Of a DNA stretch of 64,000 nt, positions 45,561 to 57,713 are shown piece after piece. How positions within the stretch are numbered: position 1 is the first letter of the stretch; each line of letters begins with the position of its first letter. Both the position numbers and the translations under genes were made by a program. The notes beneath the pieces were generated by a model. That model had not been told where the DNA came from. It did not search any database and saw only the letters and a program-made list of their open reading frames with translations. Source of the DNA: Cryptomeria japonica. Taxonomy: Eukaryota > Streptophyta > Pinopsida > Cupressales > Cupressaceae. The DNA lies in contig NC_081412.1 in assembly GCF_030272615.1 (NCBI RefSeq), forward strand, positions 97,957,796 to 98,021,795, in the 5' to 3' direction.

Positions 45561-47647
45561 TTATGATCTGTGCGAGTGTCTAGATATTGCTTCTTGTGCA
45601 TCATTGTTTACTATATCTCCTGAGCTAATGGCATGAATAGTGTAGTCGTATGAGACCTTTGTGTAGTTAGTTGTATTGTCTTGAGTACCTGATGTGGTAG
45701 CTTTCCCTTTGTCATGCTTAACAAATGGATCCTTAAAGATTGTATGATTTGTGTTTATTGAGGTTTTATCGGTATTGATTGTGATGTCACCTTGGTCTAT
45801 CATATCTTGGACCAATTTTTTTAATTTGTAGCAACTTGTTGTTTTATGACCTTTAGTCCAATGATAATCACATAAATCATTATTGTTCCACCATGTGGGT
45901 TTGAAAGGACATGGTTCATATACTCTTATTTCCAGTAAAGTGATCATGTTTGTCTGTATTAACTTTTTGAGCACTGACTCAATAGGTTCTCCTAGAGGTG
46001 TGTAATTCCTTCCTGGAGAATTTACCCTGGGGTATCTGGTGTTCATGTTTTGTGTATAGTTTACATTTGTAGAAGGTTATTCTTTGTATGTGGATTTGAT
46101 GATTGACTCATTCCCAAAGATAAAACCGATTGAGTTTTGTTTACTGTTCTGGCGTCTACAATACCATCATTGGTCACATTTTTGTTTTTCAACCAAAACT
46201 TGGATTTGTCATTGTTGTTGGTGTTTCCATACTTAATAAGACCGTGTTCCACTAGTCCCTTCTCACATTTTAGAGCTTTTTCCATGATTTGTTTGAATGT
46301 GGTTAAACATTGCATTTGTATCGGATATTTAATCTTGGGAATCAAGTTTTCTGTGAACATATCCACTTGCTCTGTTTCTGGGATAAATGTCTTGCACCTC
46401 CTATAAAGAGCCCTCCATCGTTGTATGAAGCATGCAAATGTTTCATTCTCATATTGTTTAGTGGCACACAAGTCCATCAAAGTAACCAGGGTTTCAATGC
46501 TATGTGAGAAGTTTGCAATAAAATGTTCAACTAATTCTCCCCATGATGTGATGGTTGGCAGTAAATGTGAAAACCACTCTAAAGTTGGGCCCCCTAGACT
46601 TTTAGGAAATAATCTCATTAAGTAAGTATCTTTTGTTGCAACCTCTATACATGTCATATAAAACTCTCTGATGTGGTCTCTAGGATCACCCTTCCCTCGA
46701 TATCTATCGAATTTAGGTGTTTCAAAATGTGGTGGGAAAGGCAGCATGTATAATATGTGATCGAAAGGATAAGGACGTAAGTCCTGCATTATGTAGCTCT
46801 TTTTATCATTACCGTTCTGCATGGCCATCATTTGTTGTTGCAAATTCTGTAATTGTTGTGTCAGAATATTTGTTTGGGTCAAAGGTATACCTTGTGTTTA
46901 TGTATGTCCCACAAAAGGATTTGTGGTTGTATAACTAGGAGGTTTTTGGAAGGTACCATGATTATAATTTTTTGTTATACGTTCCACTAGGTACCGTGAA
47001 ATAAGTGATATGCAAACCCATGTTTGGTGGAGTTGTACTTGTTGTATTGGTAAGACCTAGATTTGCATTTTGGTGACTATATGTTGATCCTATAGAATAG
47101 GAAACTGGAGGTTGGGTTGCACTTGTTTCTTGTATTTGAATAGGTGCTAAGACACTTGATATTATTGGTATGCTCTGTGTTGGTATACTAACATCTATCG
47201 CCGAAGATGATGCACTTGTTTGAAAGTTTGCATTCGTATTGACATTTGTTTGGATAGGTACATTTTGAACAAGACTTGAGGTCGTTGCTTGCATTTTGTT
47301 ATGGGCAGTGTTTGACTATTATCTTGACCTAAATTTTTTCCTAATGGTAAGATCTTTGTGACATCAAAATCTTCAGGTAGTTTCGCCCCATTTTGTAATA
47401 ACAATGAGAGATATTTGTCCCTATCACTATGTATAAGTGCATCTAAGATCATAAGGACATGTGGATCTTGTTGAGCGGACTTAATTTCTTCTTTTGCTAA
47501 ATGATGTTGTAATTCATTTAGAGTAGACATTGCCTGAGAACCTGATTGTTGACTAGTTGATATGTCCATAATCCAAGTTGCGTTTACAGACTGGTCATTG
47601 TTTGGGTCCATTATACCTTTTTCCTTTTGTGACCTTGTGATGGGCAT
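45561..47647 (-). pseudogene. Element 2 gag
   Basis: Starts MPITRSQKEKG at 47647. The capsid core reads ETPKFDRYRGKGDPRDHI, TLEWFSHLLPTITSW and LMDLCATKQYENETFACF (about 46730-46430). A zinc knuckle of the form LCDYHWTKGHKTTSC is near 45860. Frame changes occur near 47290, 46950 and 46055. A Ser/Thr/Pro-rich linker fills 47290-46960. Confidence 0.88.
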
Positions 47648-50485
47648 TTAAGACTACTATATGAGGGTGGTTTTATGCAAGACGACGACTAATGCTAGAC
47701 TGTAGACGTAGGTATGAGGTATGCAAAACTAGACTAGACTCTCTATTGAGGATTTTGACGCGAGACTTGTTGAGTATCTGGATTTCTGTAATGCAATTTT
47801 TTCCATGTCTTCTCTTAGATGTTCTGCAAGAATTTCTCTATCAATCCTACGAGAAATTTTATACTTGATATTTATCTCGTACTCGACTCCAATATACTGA
47901 GGTACATTTCTCCTTGATTCCCAGGCTAAGTTAGCTAGACTTCAATGATTTCTCATTGACCTTCATGCGGCACTAGATTAGGTTGCTCGAAGGGGAGCAA
48001 ACCATCACCTGGGAGATCCATTAAGACGCATGCTATGACTTTGTAGGATGATTATGTCAATGATGATGGACTAAGACAGATGTATATGAAATATAGATGA
48101 AGACGTATATGAGGATGATAATGGGGATGTTAATGAGGACTATGCAAGCACTAAGGATGATAGTAAGGATGTAAGTGAAGACCTATGCAAGGACTTAGGA
48201 TGATAGTAAGGACGTAAGTGAGGACTATGCAAGGACTTGTGATGATAGTAAGGACATAAATGAGGACTATGCAAGGACTTATGATGATAGTAAGGATGTA
48301 AAGGAGGACTATGCAAGGACTTCTTAGGGTCACAAGTGTATAAACCTTTGAGATTTGACGTTTCAAAAATGGACTTTGTTTTCAATAATTCTATGTATAG
48401 GACAAGTTTCGTGGTTTCTTCAAGTTTGAGAACAATTGTTTAGAGGTAAATATAGCTGACTGAACTAGTTTTCAAACAATCTCAGAAAATTCAGAGATAC
48501 GTAGGATAGGGCCTAAAATAGCCCAAAGGACTGACAAAATACTGGTCTAACACAATGATACATAAAAAGGAACATAATACAATCTTAGCCTAAATAGTGG
48601 ACACCATTCAATGAGGCCCTTACAAAATACTGAGACAAAACAAACAGATAGAGAGTCTAGCAGCACTGGCTCCACTCCACGGCACACACTTCTCGAGCAT
48701 GCCAGTCTCTCTTACCCCCAAGATCCAAAGATCTTATAGCCGAGGGATTCATGTATCATAGTGTAAGGTACATCAAGGGTATCTATGGGGTATAATCCGC
48801 ACTCTCAAAATCACTGAATGTAGGGTTTTGGGCTACTAAGTTGGTTCTTATTGTAGGGTTTTGAGGGGTCTTGATCCAACGATGGATTCTCATAGCAAGC
48901 CACTTAAGACTTTAGTTGAGCTTATTGGTGCAGGGAAGGCCCCCACATATGTTGAATTCACTCAACACTCTAGCCTATTGACTAGTATATTTATATAGCG
49001 GCTCGAAAAACCCGCTCAAGAGTACGCTGGGAGAGATGATATCCCAAACACATCCCAATTTGAAGTACCTCTATGGGGTGATGAAATCCCCAGTCAAAGA
49101 TACCCCACGCTACGTGGAATAAAATAAAATTAGATGTCGTTGTCACCTCCTTCCTTTCTCCCAAGACCCTGAAGGCAGGTGGAAAGTTAGTTAATGCAAT
49201 AGTAGGTCCACCCCAAACACAATAAAAATTCTTTACCTTAAGAAAGCCAAATTTTATTTAATCTAATGCAACCTGATTCACGTTCATTTTATAGCCCAAA
49301 TTGAGGTGTTGAATACGCATGTGCATGTCCATTTTAAACACCAACTTGAAATATGAAGGCATGCATGTCAATTTTAACCATTGTTGATTTTAAGCCCAAA
49401 TTGAAGTGTTATACATGCATGTCAATTTTAACCAATGTTAATTTTAAGCACCAACAGATGAAGTGTGAGATTGTGCATGCATGTCCATTTTAACCATTGT
49501 TGATTTTAAGCACCAAAAGATGAAGTGTGAGATTACAAGTGAAATTTATCTAATACTAATCTGATCCTTTCTATAAATTTACCACAGGCTACAAACAGAT
49601 GATTAGTAGTAAAATCAAATCAACAGAAAATAGAGATTCAAAAATTGATAGAAACGAATGCGTGACAATACCTGCGCGATTTCATGATACTGACAGAGCC
49701 AATGCATGAACATAACATAGCGAATGTGTAATCCTGACAGATCGAATGCATGAACATAACATAGCAAATGCGTAATCCTGACAAGTTGAATGTGTGACAA
49801 TAACAGATCGATTGCGTAATCAAAATAGGACGATTACATGACAAACATGCAGATAACACAAAAAAATAAAAAATTAAACTAAACCCGATCAGAAACCTGC
49901 AAAACCAATTGTGAGGCCCTAGCTAAATCTCTTATCATCCATTCAATATTACTTAGATCATATTTAACTTGATATGAGAGAACTAAGCTATTATATCTAT
50001 CAAAGTCTGGTTGATCTTCCCAATCTTGTATCTACTTTTCTACTTGGAGAACCCTTTGATAGTGTTTGGCTTGTCTTCTTTGTTCCTTTATCCTTATAGC
50101 ACCTAAAATCCTAAATTGTACCTTTCGTGCCATAAATTATTATAATAAAATCATGTAATATAAATAATCCATTTCCAGATTTACTCAATTTTAGACAATT
50201 AAACAGATCAGAGAACAGAAAGGATATAAAAAATAAAAATAGCAGAACAACAATTTTGTGTGAATGCGTGATCTAGAAAGGGCAATTGCATGATCTGGAA
50301 AGGGCGATTGTGTGACCCTGAAAGGTCGAATGCATAGTGTTGTTTATGCAATTGTGTGATGATGTAAGCACGATTGCATGATGACAAATATGTTCTCAAA
50401 ATCCATTCAAAACTTGTAAAAAATGAAAAAATCCATACGACCTGCAAAAATTACACAGAAAATAGAGAAAGTAAATTAGTTGTTG
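47648..50485 (-). other. Element 2 5' leader
   Basis: 2.8 kb without a convincing gene. It contains a 42 bp tandem repeat (48140-48325). Two further sets of short degenerate repeats around GCGAATGCRTGA or CGATTGCRTGAT lie at 49650-49850 and 50255-50385. A 70 bp phrase built on GCATGTCCATTTTAACCATT recurs at about 49310-49540. Confidence 0.7.
48140..48325. repeat. 42 bp tandem repeat in element 2 leader
   Basis: Four units of about 42 bp, each containing GGACTTATGATGATAGTAAG and GAGGACTATGCAA. As 42 is a multiple of three the array stays open in more than one frame, which gives an artificial repetitive peptide. Confidence 0.85.
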
Positions 50486-50503
50486 TTCATGTCGGGTTCA
50501 CCA
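50486..50503 (-). other. Element 2 primer-binding site
   Basis: The minus strand reads TGGTGAACCCGACATGAA, three bases inside the LTR. It differs by one G-to-A at a CpG from the site of element 3. Confidence 0.85.
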
Positions 50504-50506
50504 AAA

Positions 50507-51681
50507 TGTAGCATACTCAAATACACCATTGCTAAATAGGAAATAAGGACGATCACGAATCCTTGACTATCTAGGCAATTCAAACATAAAACCAATGGAA
50601 TAGATGTAAAATAGAATTAAATTAAGAAATATGAAACTCCCTATTATGCACTATTATGCATCATGGCTTCCATTGTCCGTCTTCTCTCTATGGTGTGATG
50701 GCTCTCAGATATTGCACTGGCAACCTGCAATTGACACAAAGACTTGAAATTCGTGATCTAGAGAAATTATGAGGATTGAATGCTCAATTTATTGATTTTT
50801 GGATGAGATTCATTGAAAGGTGGAACAGAATGATCAAGAGGTGGAACTCAGGTGAGCTCACATGTTGATTGATAGTTGAACTACTGACTTGGAGGTGAAA
50901 CAAAATAGATTGAATAGATTAATTGAGTCAACTGATTGAGAAAAAGCTAACTGAAAGAATAAAAATAATGATTGGAGGAAATAAAGAAGATGACAAAGAG
51001 AACTAGAAGATGGAAATAGAGACTAGAGAGATAAATGATTTCATTAATTAATTTAGCAAGTGCTTGCACTTTAACTTAGATTTTCAATTTAATCTTTGCA
51101 TGATATTTATTCAGATAAATGAATTCATTTAATTCAATTTAGTATTTGAATATATTTAGAACTTGACTTTGATTTTCAATTTGATTTTTGAAGTCATGCA
51201 CATGTGACTAGAAGAATTAATTAGTTAATTAAATAATTTAAAGAAACTATTTAATTATGCTAGAAATGGACTTTAATTAAATAATAAAGATTATTTAATT
51301 TAAAGGATTAAATTACAATTAATTAAATAGTAAATATTTAAATAATATTTTAAAAAGGGCTAAATAAAAAGTTGATTAGAGAGATAGAAATTGAATAATT
51401 AGTAATTTATTTAAATAATAAAGATTATTCAAATAATAAAGATTATTCAAATTGGGGAATTAATCAGAATTAATTAAATAATAAATATTTAATTAATATT
51501 TAGAAAATGATTAAAATGTTAAATAATGATAGAATAGGAAATAGAATAATTAATAAGATGATGAGGAAATATGAAATTAGAAGAATAAGATTAATTAACT
51601 TAATTAAAGAATTAAAGAATTATTTAATCAATTAGAGGAATAATTAGTACATGATCAATGAGATATTTTTAGGTGTCTACA
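50507..51681 (-). repeat. Element 2 5' LTR
   Basis: 1175 bp, in element orientation TGTAGACACC to TATGCTACA. The outer boundary is fixed by the resumption of element 4 coding sequence at 51682, the inner by the primer site. It is AT-rich with many ATTTAATTAA words. There is no second copy in the window. Confidence 0.85.
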
Positions 51682-52875
51682 GTTTTCACTAGAAGATCCA
51701 TGTTTTATTGTAATATTTTTGCAACTAAAAGGTTTGGCATCTACCCCAAAGTATGTTACACTGTTAAGTTCAATGGCAAACCCAGCTTTATGATCCTCGC
51801 TTGGTATGTTATCCCGTAATTCTAAAAAGTCTATGAGTGCCTTTTCATTCTGGAAATGGTCAAGGCATGGGGGATTTGGCTGATTCCGTTCAATGAGTTC
51901 AGGATGGATGATAGGCATTACTTTGTCGATTAATTTGAGTTTGTGGGAGGCATCAGTAAGGGTTAATATGGAGGTGTGAAGTTCATCGATGGTACTCTCC
52001 TTATCAGATTTTGGTGAAGGATTTGACATAGGGCCCGTGGAAGGTGCTTCTAGCTCAAGAACCCAAAAAGTTTTTATCCATGCTTCTCCATAAACCGGTA
52101 TATCTTTACGAGGTGGTGGAGGTGATGTGTCTTCCTCATTTGAAGTATTTAGATTCACTGAATCCCATTCCCACTCATGTGAGTCTATCTCATAATCACT
52201 TTCTAGCATCTGATTATTGTACCAGGCTAGGCTGTCTTTTCAATTGAAGAGTGCATTAGTCACGAGTTTATGTACTATTGGAGATGGGGTTGCTGGTGTC
52301 GTAGGTATAACTTTTGTTACCGATGTTGTTGATGGGGTTATTAGCTTTGTTGATGTTGCTAGTGCTATTGATGTTGTTGATGGGGTTATCGGTTTTGTTG
52401 ATGCTGCTAGTGCTACTGATGTTGTTAATGGGGTTATCAGCTTTATTGATGTTGTTGATGGGGTTATTGGTGTTGTTGATGTTGTTGGTGGGGTTTTTGG
52501 TGCTATTGTTGTTGTTGGGATTGTGGGTGTTGTAGATATAGTCAAGGATTGCATCCTTGGACTAATCGGCTAATATATGGGTTTGTTGGGTTTTCCTTTG
52601 AATCGAAGCTTGGGAAGAGATTCTCTTTGAAAACCCACTCTAGTTTTGTCTCTTGGCTTCAACTCTGGTTGTAAGGGCTCTTGTCATCCTTGTTTGCAAG
52701 GTCCCAAAGCACTGTGGCCATCATAGCCCATTCTTTGCATTATAGTGAAGCCTTTGCCATATTTATCAGTGGGGAGCTTAGCCTTCGAGCTTTCTATGTC
52801 AATAGGGTCCATGTAGATCCATTCTACCAAGTCTTCATCCATGGTCTCCTTCTCTTGACTTTTACCAGGGGTGAA
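51682..52875 (-). pseudogene. Element 4 spacer with G-patch and Thr/Pro repeats
   Basis: A G-patch-like motif YGKGFTIMQRMGYDGHSALG lies in frame at about 52765-52700. A Thr/Pro/Ser-rich stretch (52554-52240) is built from 48 bp and 30 bp units with the core GATGTTGTTGATGGGGTT on the plus strand. An acidic linker (52209-51682) ends at the element 2 junction. Confidence 0.72.
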
Positions 52876-53863
52876 TTATGCCAAAGTGCAAGTTCTTTTG
52901 GCCAGTGGTATTTGAAGTAAACCTTGAGGTTTGCCATGAGTTCTAGGGGATGTGATTAATTTCCCAACATAAAAGAGTTGGCTAAGATTATATTCCCCAG
53001 GACCTTCCTTGGCCATTTTTATTTTCAATTTCTCCTGCTTTGGTATAGGGGTTGTTAAGCTGGAAAGAGAGGTTGGATTTACATATGATGAGGAAGGGAT
53101 ATCTTCCCTATTGTTAGGTATGGTGGTCTTTGGATGATGGTTAATATTTTTACAATATGCAAATGGATTAGCATCACTGAGGATCATAATTTCTACCCCA
53201 TTATGTGGAAAATTGATACATTGGTGATAGGTAGAGGGAACGGCTCGCATGGCATGTATCCAAGGTCTTCCTAACAAGAGATTATATGGAAAAGGAAGGT
53301 CTAGAACTTGGAAAACTATATGCCTCACCACTGGCCCAACCCTAATAGGTAATACAATAGCTCCTATGGAAGAATGTTATACATAATCATATGCCTTAAT
53401 GGTTATCTTTTTGCTAGCATACATCGATTCTACTGCATAACCCAATGTTGTGACTAACTACAAGGTGCATATGTTTAAGCCGACTCCATTGTCAATCAAG
53501 ACTCACTTGATTCTATGTTGGTTTAAAAATCCTTCAATATGGAGGGAGGAATTATGGGGTTGTTGGAAGGATGAGTTGTCACTTTCAGTAAAAGTGAGAC
53601 ATGGTGATGACTTTAGACTTCCAATCATGGCTTGAAACTGATCTGTGTTGAGGTTGGTGGGGATTGACACTTGTTGGAGAGCTTGGCCCAAGAATTTTTT
53701 ATGTGATGGAGATAATCGTAAAAGCTCTAATATGGAGATGAGGGTTGGCATTTTATCCAATTGCTCTACAAGATTATATTGTTTGGGGAGGGATGTCGTG
53801 CCTTGTGGTGTGGTGCAGGAGCACCTTCACAATTTTGGCTTGTTCAATCCTAATGGGATCATG
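52876..53863 (-). pseudogene. Element 4 end of gag and protease
   Basis: 53760-53503 reads MPTLISILELLRLSPSHKK, the gag-protease linker seen also in element 1. The active site region VLIDNGVGLNICTL at about 53510-53465 has the second Gly changed (DNG for DGG). LLGRPWIHAMRAVPS (about 53275-53230) and YHQCINFP follow. Stops near 53500, 53455 and 53375. Confidence 0.85.
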
Positions 53864-55959
53864 AATTGAATAAAGGACTATTATAAGAGTCCAAGTGTGT
53901 GTTTTAGGTTTCATTATAGTTTAATTTTATCTTAGAGTTGTTTAGATAGTTTGTCTCAAGTTTTCTTTCCAGTTTTGGCCCATAGTGCCTTGTAAGCCAA
54001 AAATGGCATTATAGTGCAAATGTGTTAAAAACCTTGTAACAAGCATAGAAAGGAATTGGAGTAGGTGTATCTATTTATTTGACACCATCTCAAATGGTTA
54101 GGTGGAAGATATTTGTCTTGTAGGCCAAAAATGCACTAAGAGTAAAAAATTGCTAATGTTGTCAAGCAACATTTTGACAAAAAGTGAGAAAAGTTGTAAA
54201 ATCACTCTACAAGGTAGTTATGGATGCCATAATCATTGGAATGGTTTGAGTGTTCCTATATAAGGACACTTCAAACATTTTAAATGGGCTGGCTTTGTAT
54301 TAGCAAGAGAAAATTAATGAAATATGATTGTTTTTCATGCTTTTTAAGCTTAATCTATTGTAACAGTCCGTACAGAGCAATATTTCCATATTGTTATTTC
54401 ATGGGAGTTTTTTTCATGGTTGTATGAAGATTTTTCATTCTTTGTGTTAGGGTTTTTACTATGTTTTGGTTTATCAAATAAAATCTTTTAGTTTTTATAA
54501 GTTGACTACCCTGAATTGGGGTTTTGAGGAAAATGGGTTGAAACACTTGGTCTCCATGGGTAACCAAGAAAAAATTAACCTTGGAGACCAATTTGGACCT
54601 TTTTACATATTGTATTTTAAGTTTTTGTTGTCATTCATGATGGAAAAGATGAGTTTGAGCACTTATTAGGCAAGTTGTCTAACTTGGCTAGTATTCTTCC
54701 TTTATGCTCAAAATTTGGGTTCTAAGCACCAGATATTGAAACAAGACTTGGATGGAAGTCTTCACCTATCATATGAAGCATTTTGAATGGATTGGAGCAC
54801 CAAACTTTATCCATTTTGCATTTTAAAGTGTAACTGTTTGTGAAGGGCAATGAACTCACTATTTTGGAAAATATAATGGTTTTTGTTACAAAATTTGCTC
54901 TATGAATGCGTTTTGTATTGGAAAATGATTCTTGATGTTGTAGTAGAGTTTAAAACTTTTTTGGTATCATCTATTTGCAATGGTGGTGTTCTAGGTGTAC
55001 TCCTAATCAAATGTTATGTAGGGACAACTATGAAAAATCAGAAGAAGAAAAAAAATAGTGATTTGACAGTATATTTTGCTCATTTAGAGTTTGTTTGCCA
55101 AGTGTTTGGAAAAATAACAAGTGAAAATTGTTTGAAAAGTGATCTCCAAGGTGTGGTAGAGCCCAATGGTCAGTTTTAGGCATTGGTTTGTGAAGGAGTT
55201 GTGTAACTACCAATGCAAGCTTGAAAACCCTCTTGAAACCCTACTTTTATGGCTATAAATGTGGACAGTCACTATTTGACCACCTCAAGGCTTAAAACTT
55301 GAAAAATATATGAGCTAGGACCTTAAATAGACCATCCCAATAAAGATCCATGGTTTCTTTTTCCATCATTGGACAGTATGAACAAATTTCACCTAAATTA
55401 GCCCTACTCGACTAGTAGCCCTTCTTAGCCTTGTTTTGTAAAAAGTGTGAACCCAATTTGTGTAAGGTTGAATGGTCTTGAAGAACCATAGGAAATCATT
55501 TGAAAACATTCAAGAAAGCCTCCTAACACCTCAGTTTGAGCAGAGTTACTATATTAGGGGTTTAGACCTATAGAAAGGGTTTGAGTAAGTGTTGAGCAAG
55601 TGAGCTTCAACTAGGTCTTTAAGAACAAAACCAAGAGCCAGTTTTTAACTCCTTGTCTAAACCTTTTGAAGAAGCTAAATGCAACTAAGAAATAGTATAA
55701 ACAATGTGTGGTGAGCAGGGGTATTAGGTTGTTGAATTTGATGGGTTGAGGAATGAGAGCATGGTAGTTTGAGTTGAGCAAATGTATGAACAAATGATGG
55801 GAAGAGCTCAAGGAGGAATTTTTGGGTTTGAGTGAAGCTTGTGAACATTGAAAGTGGGCCTTATCAAGAAAACCAAAACCTTTCCACTCTCATTTGAAGG
55901 AGTCTCTTAACAAGAAGGTTGTACTTATCTTTAATTGGTCCTCTTGTGGGTTTCTCCCT
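53864..55959. mobile_element. Unclassified 2.1 kb insertion in element 4
   Basis: It interrupts the gag-protease linker: VVMRRSKITIR ends near 55975 and DPIRIEQAKIVKVL resumes near 53855. ATCATG flanks both sides (53858-53863 and 55960-55965) and may be the target duplication. Removing the insert restores homology with element 1. Inside, no ORF with a known domain is seen. A TATATAAGGACAC word at 54257 (plus strand) followed by AT-rich sequence suggests a promoter, as in a solo LTR, but the ends are not TG/CA. Confidence 0.55.
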
Positions 55960-56139
55960 ATCATGGTGTTGCTCGAATAGTAATCTTGCTACGACGCATA
56001 ACAACGTTGTATGCAGGATTTGGATTTTTGATGGTAAGAATTGCAACTTGTTCATTAGCATCATAAAGGTTATTCATAGTATAATTGTATGCATCTTGTG
56101 TGTAATTAGTTCAAGTATCTATGTTTCTCCCTAAGGTGG

Positions 56140-57713
56140 AAGGACCCCTTTGATCATGTGATGGAAGTGGATTCTTGAACATTAAGTGATCATAATTAGA
56201 TATTTTAGGGTCATGTCCTTCAATTTAATTTTCTCCTCTATCAATAAGATCTTGAACAATATCTTTCAGTCAATGGAAATTGCTTGTTTTATGCCCTCTT
56301 CCTTGGTGAAATTCACAATGTTCATGATCTCGCTACCATGGAGGCTTGACTTGAGGCTCATAATTAGATGTTTTTGGTAAAGTCACAAGATTGGAGGATA
56401 TCAATTGATGTAAGATTATTTTGATAGGTTCCCCTAAGGGTGTATATGTGTGTTTTGGTTTGTAGTTTTGCTGCTTTCATTTTGGTTCCTCTTGTTGTGT
56501 GTTGCAACCTTGATTTTATGGTTTAGTGATGGTGTTGTTGCTAGGATGGGGATTTTGTCCTACAAACCTAACCATAGGTTGTGCAATTTTTACTGTTCTT
56601 GCGTCCACTATCCCCTCATTGATAATATTCTTGTTTTTGTTCCAAAATTTTGGTTTATCACTATTATAATGTGGTCGAGGACCATCTTTGGGTTCATTGT
56701 AAATTTTGATAAGTCCATTTTTTATGAGGGCTCTTTCACATTTTAGTCCTTGAGTGATCATCTCTTCAAAAGATTCTATACCCTTCATGTCTAAATGAAA
56801 TTTCATTTCATTATTTAAGTTAAAAATGAAAATTTCCACTAATTCTTGCTCAGTTAGATGAAGGGAGCGTCTGCTAGATAGTTGCCTCCACCGTTGTAGG
56901 AAAGTTGAGAACAACTCCCTCGGTTTTTGTTTGGTGTTGCACAAATCTACCATGGTGACATCTCATTCTATGTTGTGTGCATAATGAGCGATGAATTTTT
57001 GGAATAGTTCCTCAAATATTCTAATACCACCTGGTAGTCATGAAAACCCATTGTGTGGTTGTGCCTCCCAAACCTTGAGGAAAGAGGTGAATTAGATATG
57101 TGTCCTCATAGGCCACCTCTAAACAAGCTGAGTGAAATTATCACACATGATTTCTAGGATCTCCTTTTCCTTTGTACTTTTCAAATTTGGGTGTTTCAAA
57201 CCCTCGTGGAAAAGGTGGCATAAGCATGTTCCTATCAAAAGGATAGGAACAAATGTCATTAAGTGAAAATCGAGTAGTCTTCACACCACTATTTAGTTGT
57301 TGAGCAATATTTTCTACTTGTTGCCTTAACATGTCTATTTCTGAGGGAGGAGGTGGTGGAGGATTCCCTTGATGATTAGGGTCATATCGGAAGTAGTCTC
57401 TACCTCCTCCACCATCATGATAGTTGTGTTGCTCAGATGTTTGTCATATCTATGTTGTATCAAAGTTGGAGGGTAGTTTGGCACCCTTTTGAGCAAGTCT
57501 TAAGAAATGAGCATCTGCATTGTTTCTAAGGATTTCACCAAAGAGTCTATTGAATTTGGGATTATGTTGTTCTCTTTCTATATCTTCTGGAGTTGGAGTG
57601 TTGGGATCTTCATCATTAGTGCCTCCTCCAAAGGCCTCATGATAATCATTGAGGTTTTCTTCCTCCTCTTCAATTTTTGGTTGGCGGTTTCTCATTGATC
57701 TTGTTTGAGCCAT
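56140..57713 (-). pseudogene. Element 4 gag
   Basis: Starts MAQTRSMRNRQPKIEEEEEN at 57713. Next are RGFETPKFEKYKGKGDPRNH (about 57200-57145), LCNTKQKPRELFSTFLQRW (about 56945) and a zinc-knuckle remnant (CEFHQGRGHKT near 56315; last Cys lost). Stops and frameshifts at 57450, 57140 and 56515. Confidence 0.85.

Larger units (their letters stand above)
27390..51681 (-). mobile_element. Element 2: Tat-like Ty3/gypsy element, interrupted and lacking its 3' LTR
   Basis: Minus-strand element with 5' LTR (50507-51681), primer site, leader, gag, protease, G-patch, RT, second RNase H and integrase, T-rich array and antisense PMD ORF. It is split by element 3 at 32997-40813. It sits in the spacer region of element 4. 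No matching 3' LTR or target duplication (the right flank is GTTTT) is found on the left, so its end is deleted, rearranged or beyond recognition near 26.7-27.4 kb. Without element 3 it spans about 16.5 kb. Confidence 0.88.

Noticed and set aside
52240-52573. Plus-strand Val/Leu-rich frames resembling a membrane protein
   Set aside because: They are the complement of the Thr/Pro repeat in the element 4 spacer on the minus strand.
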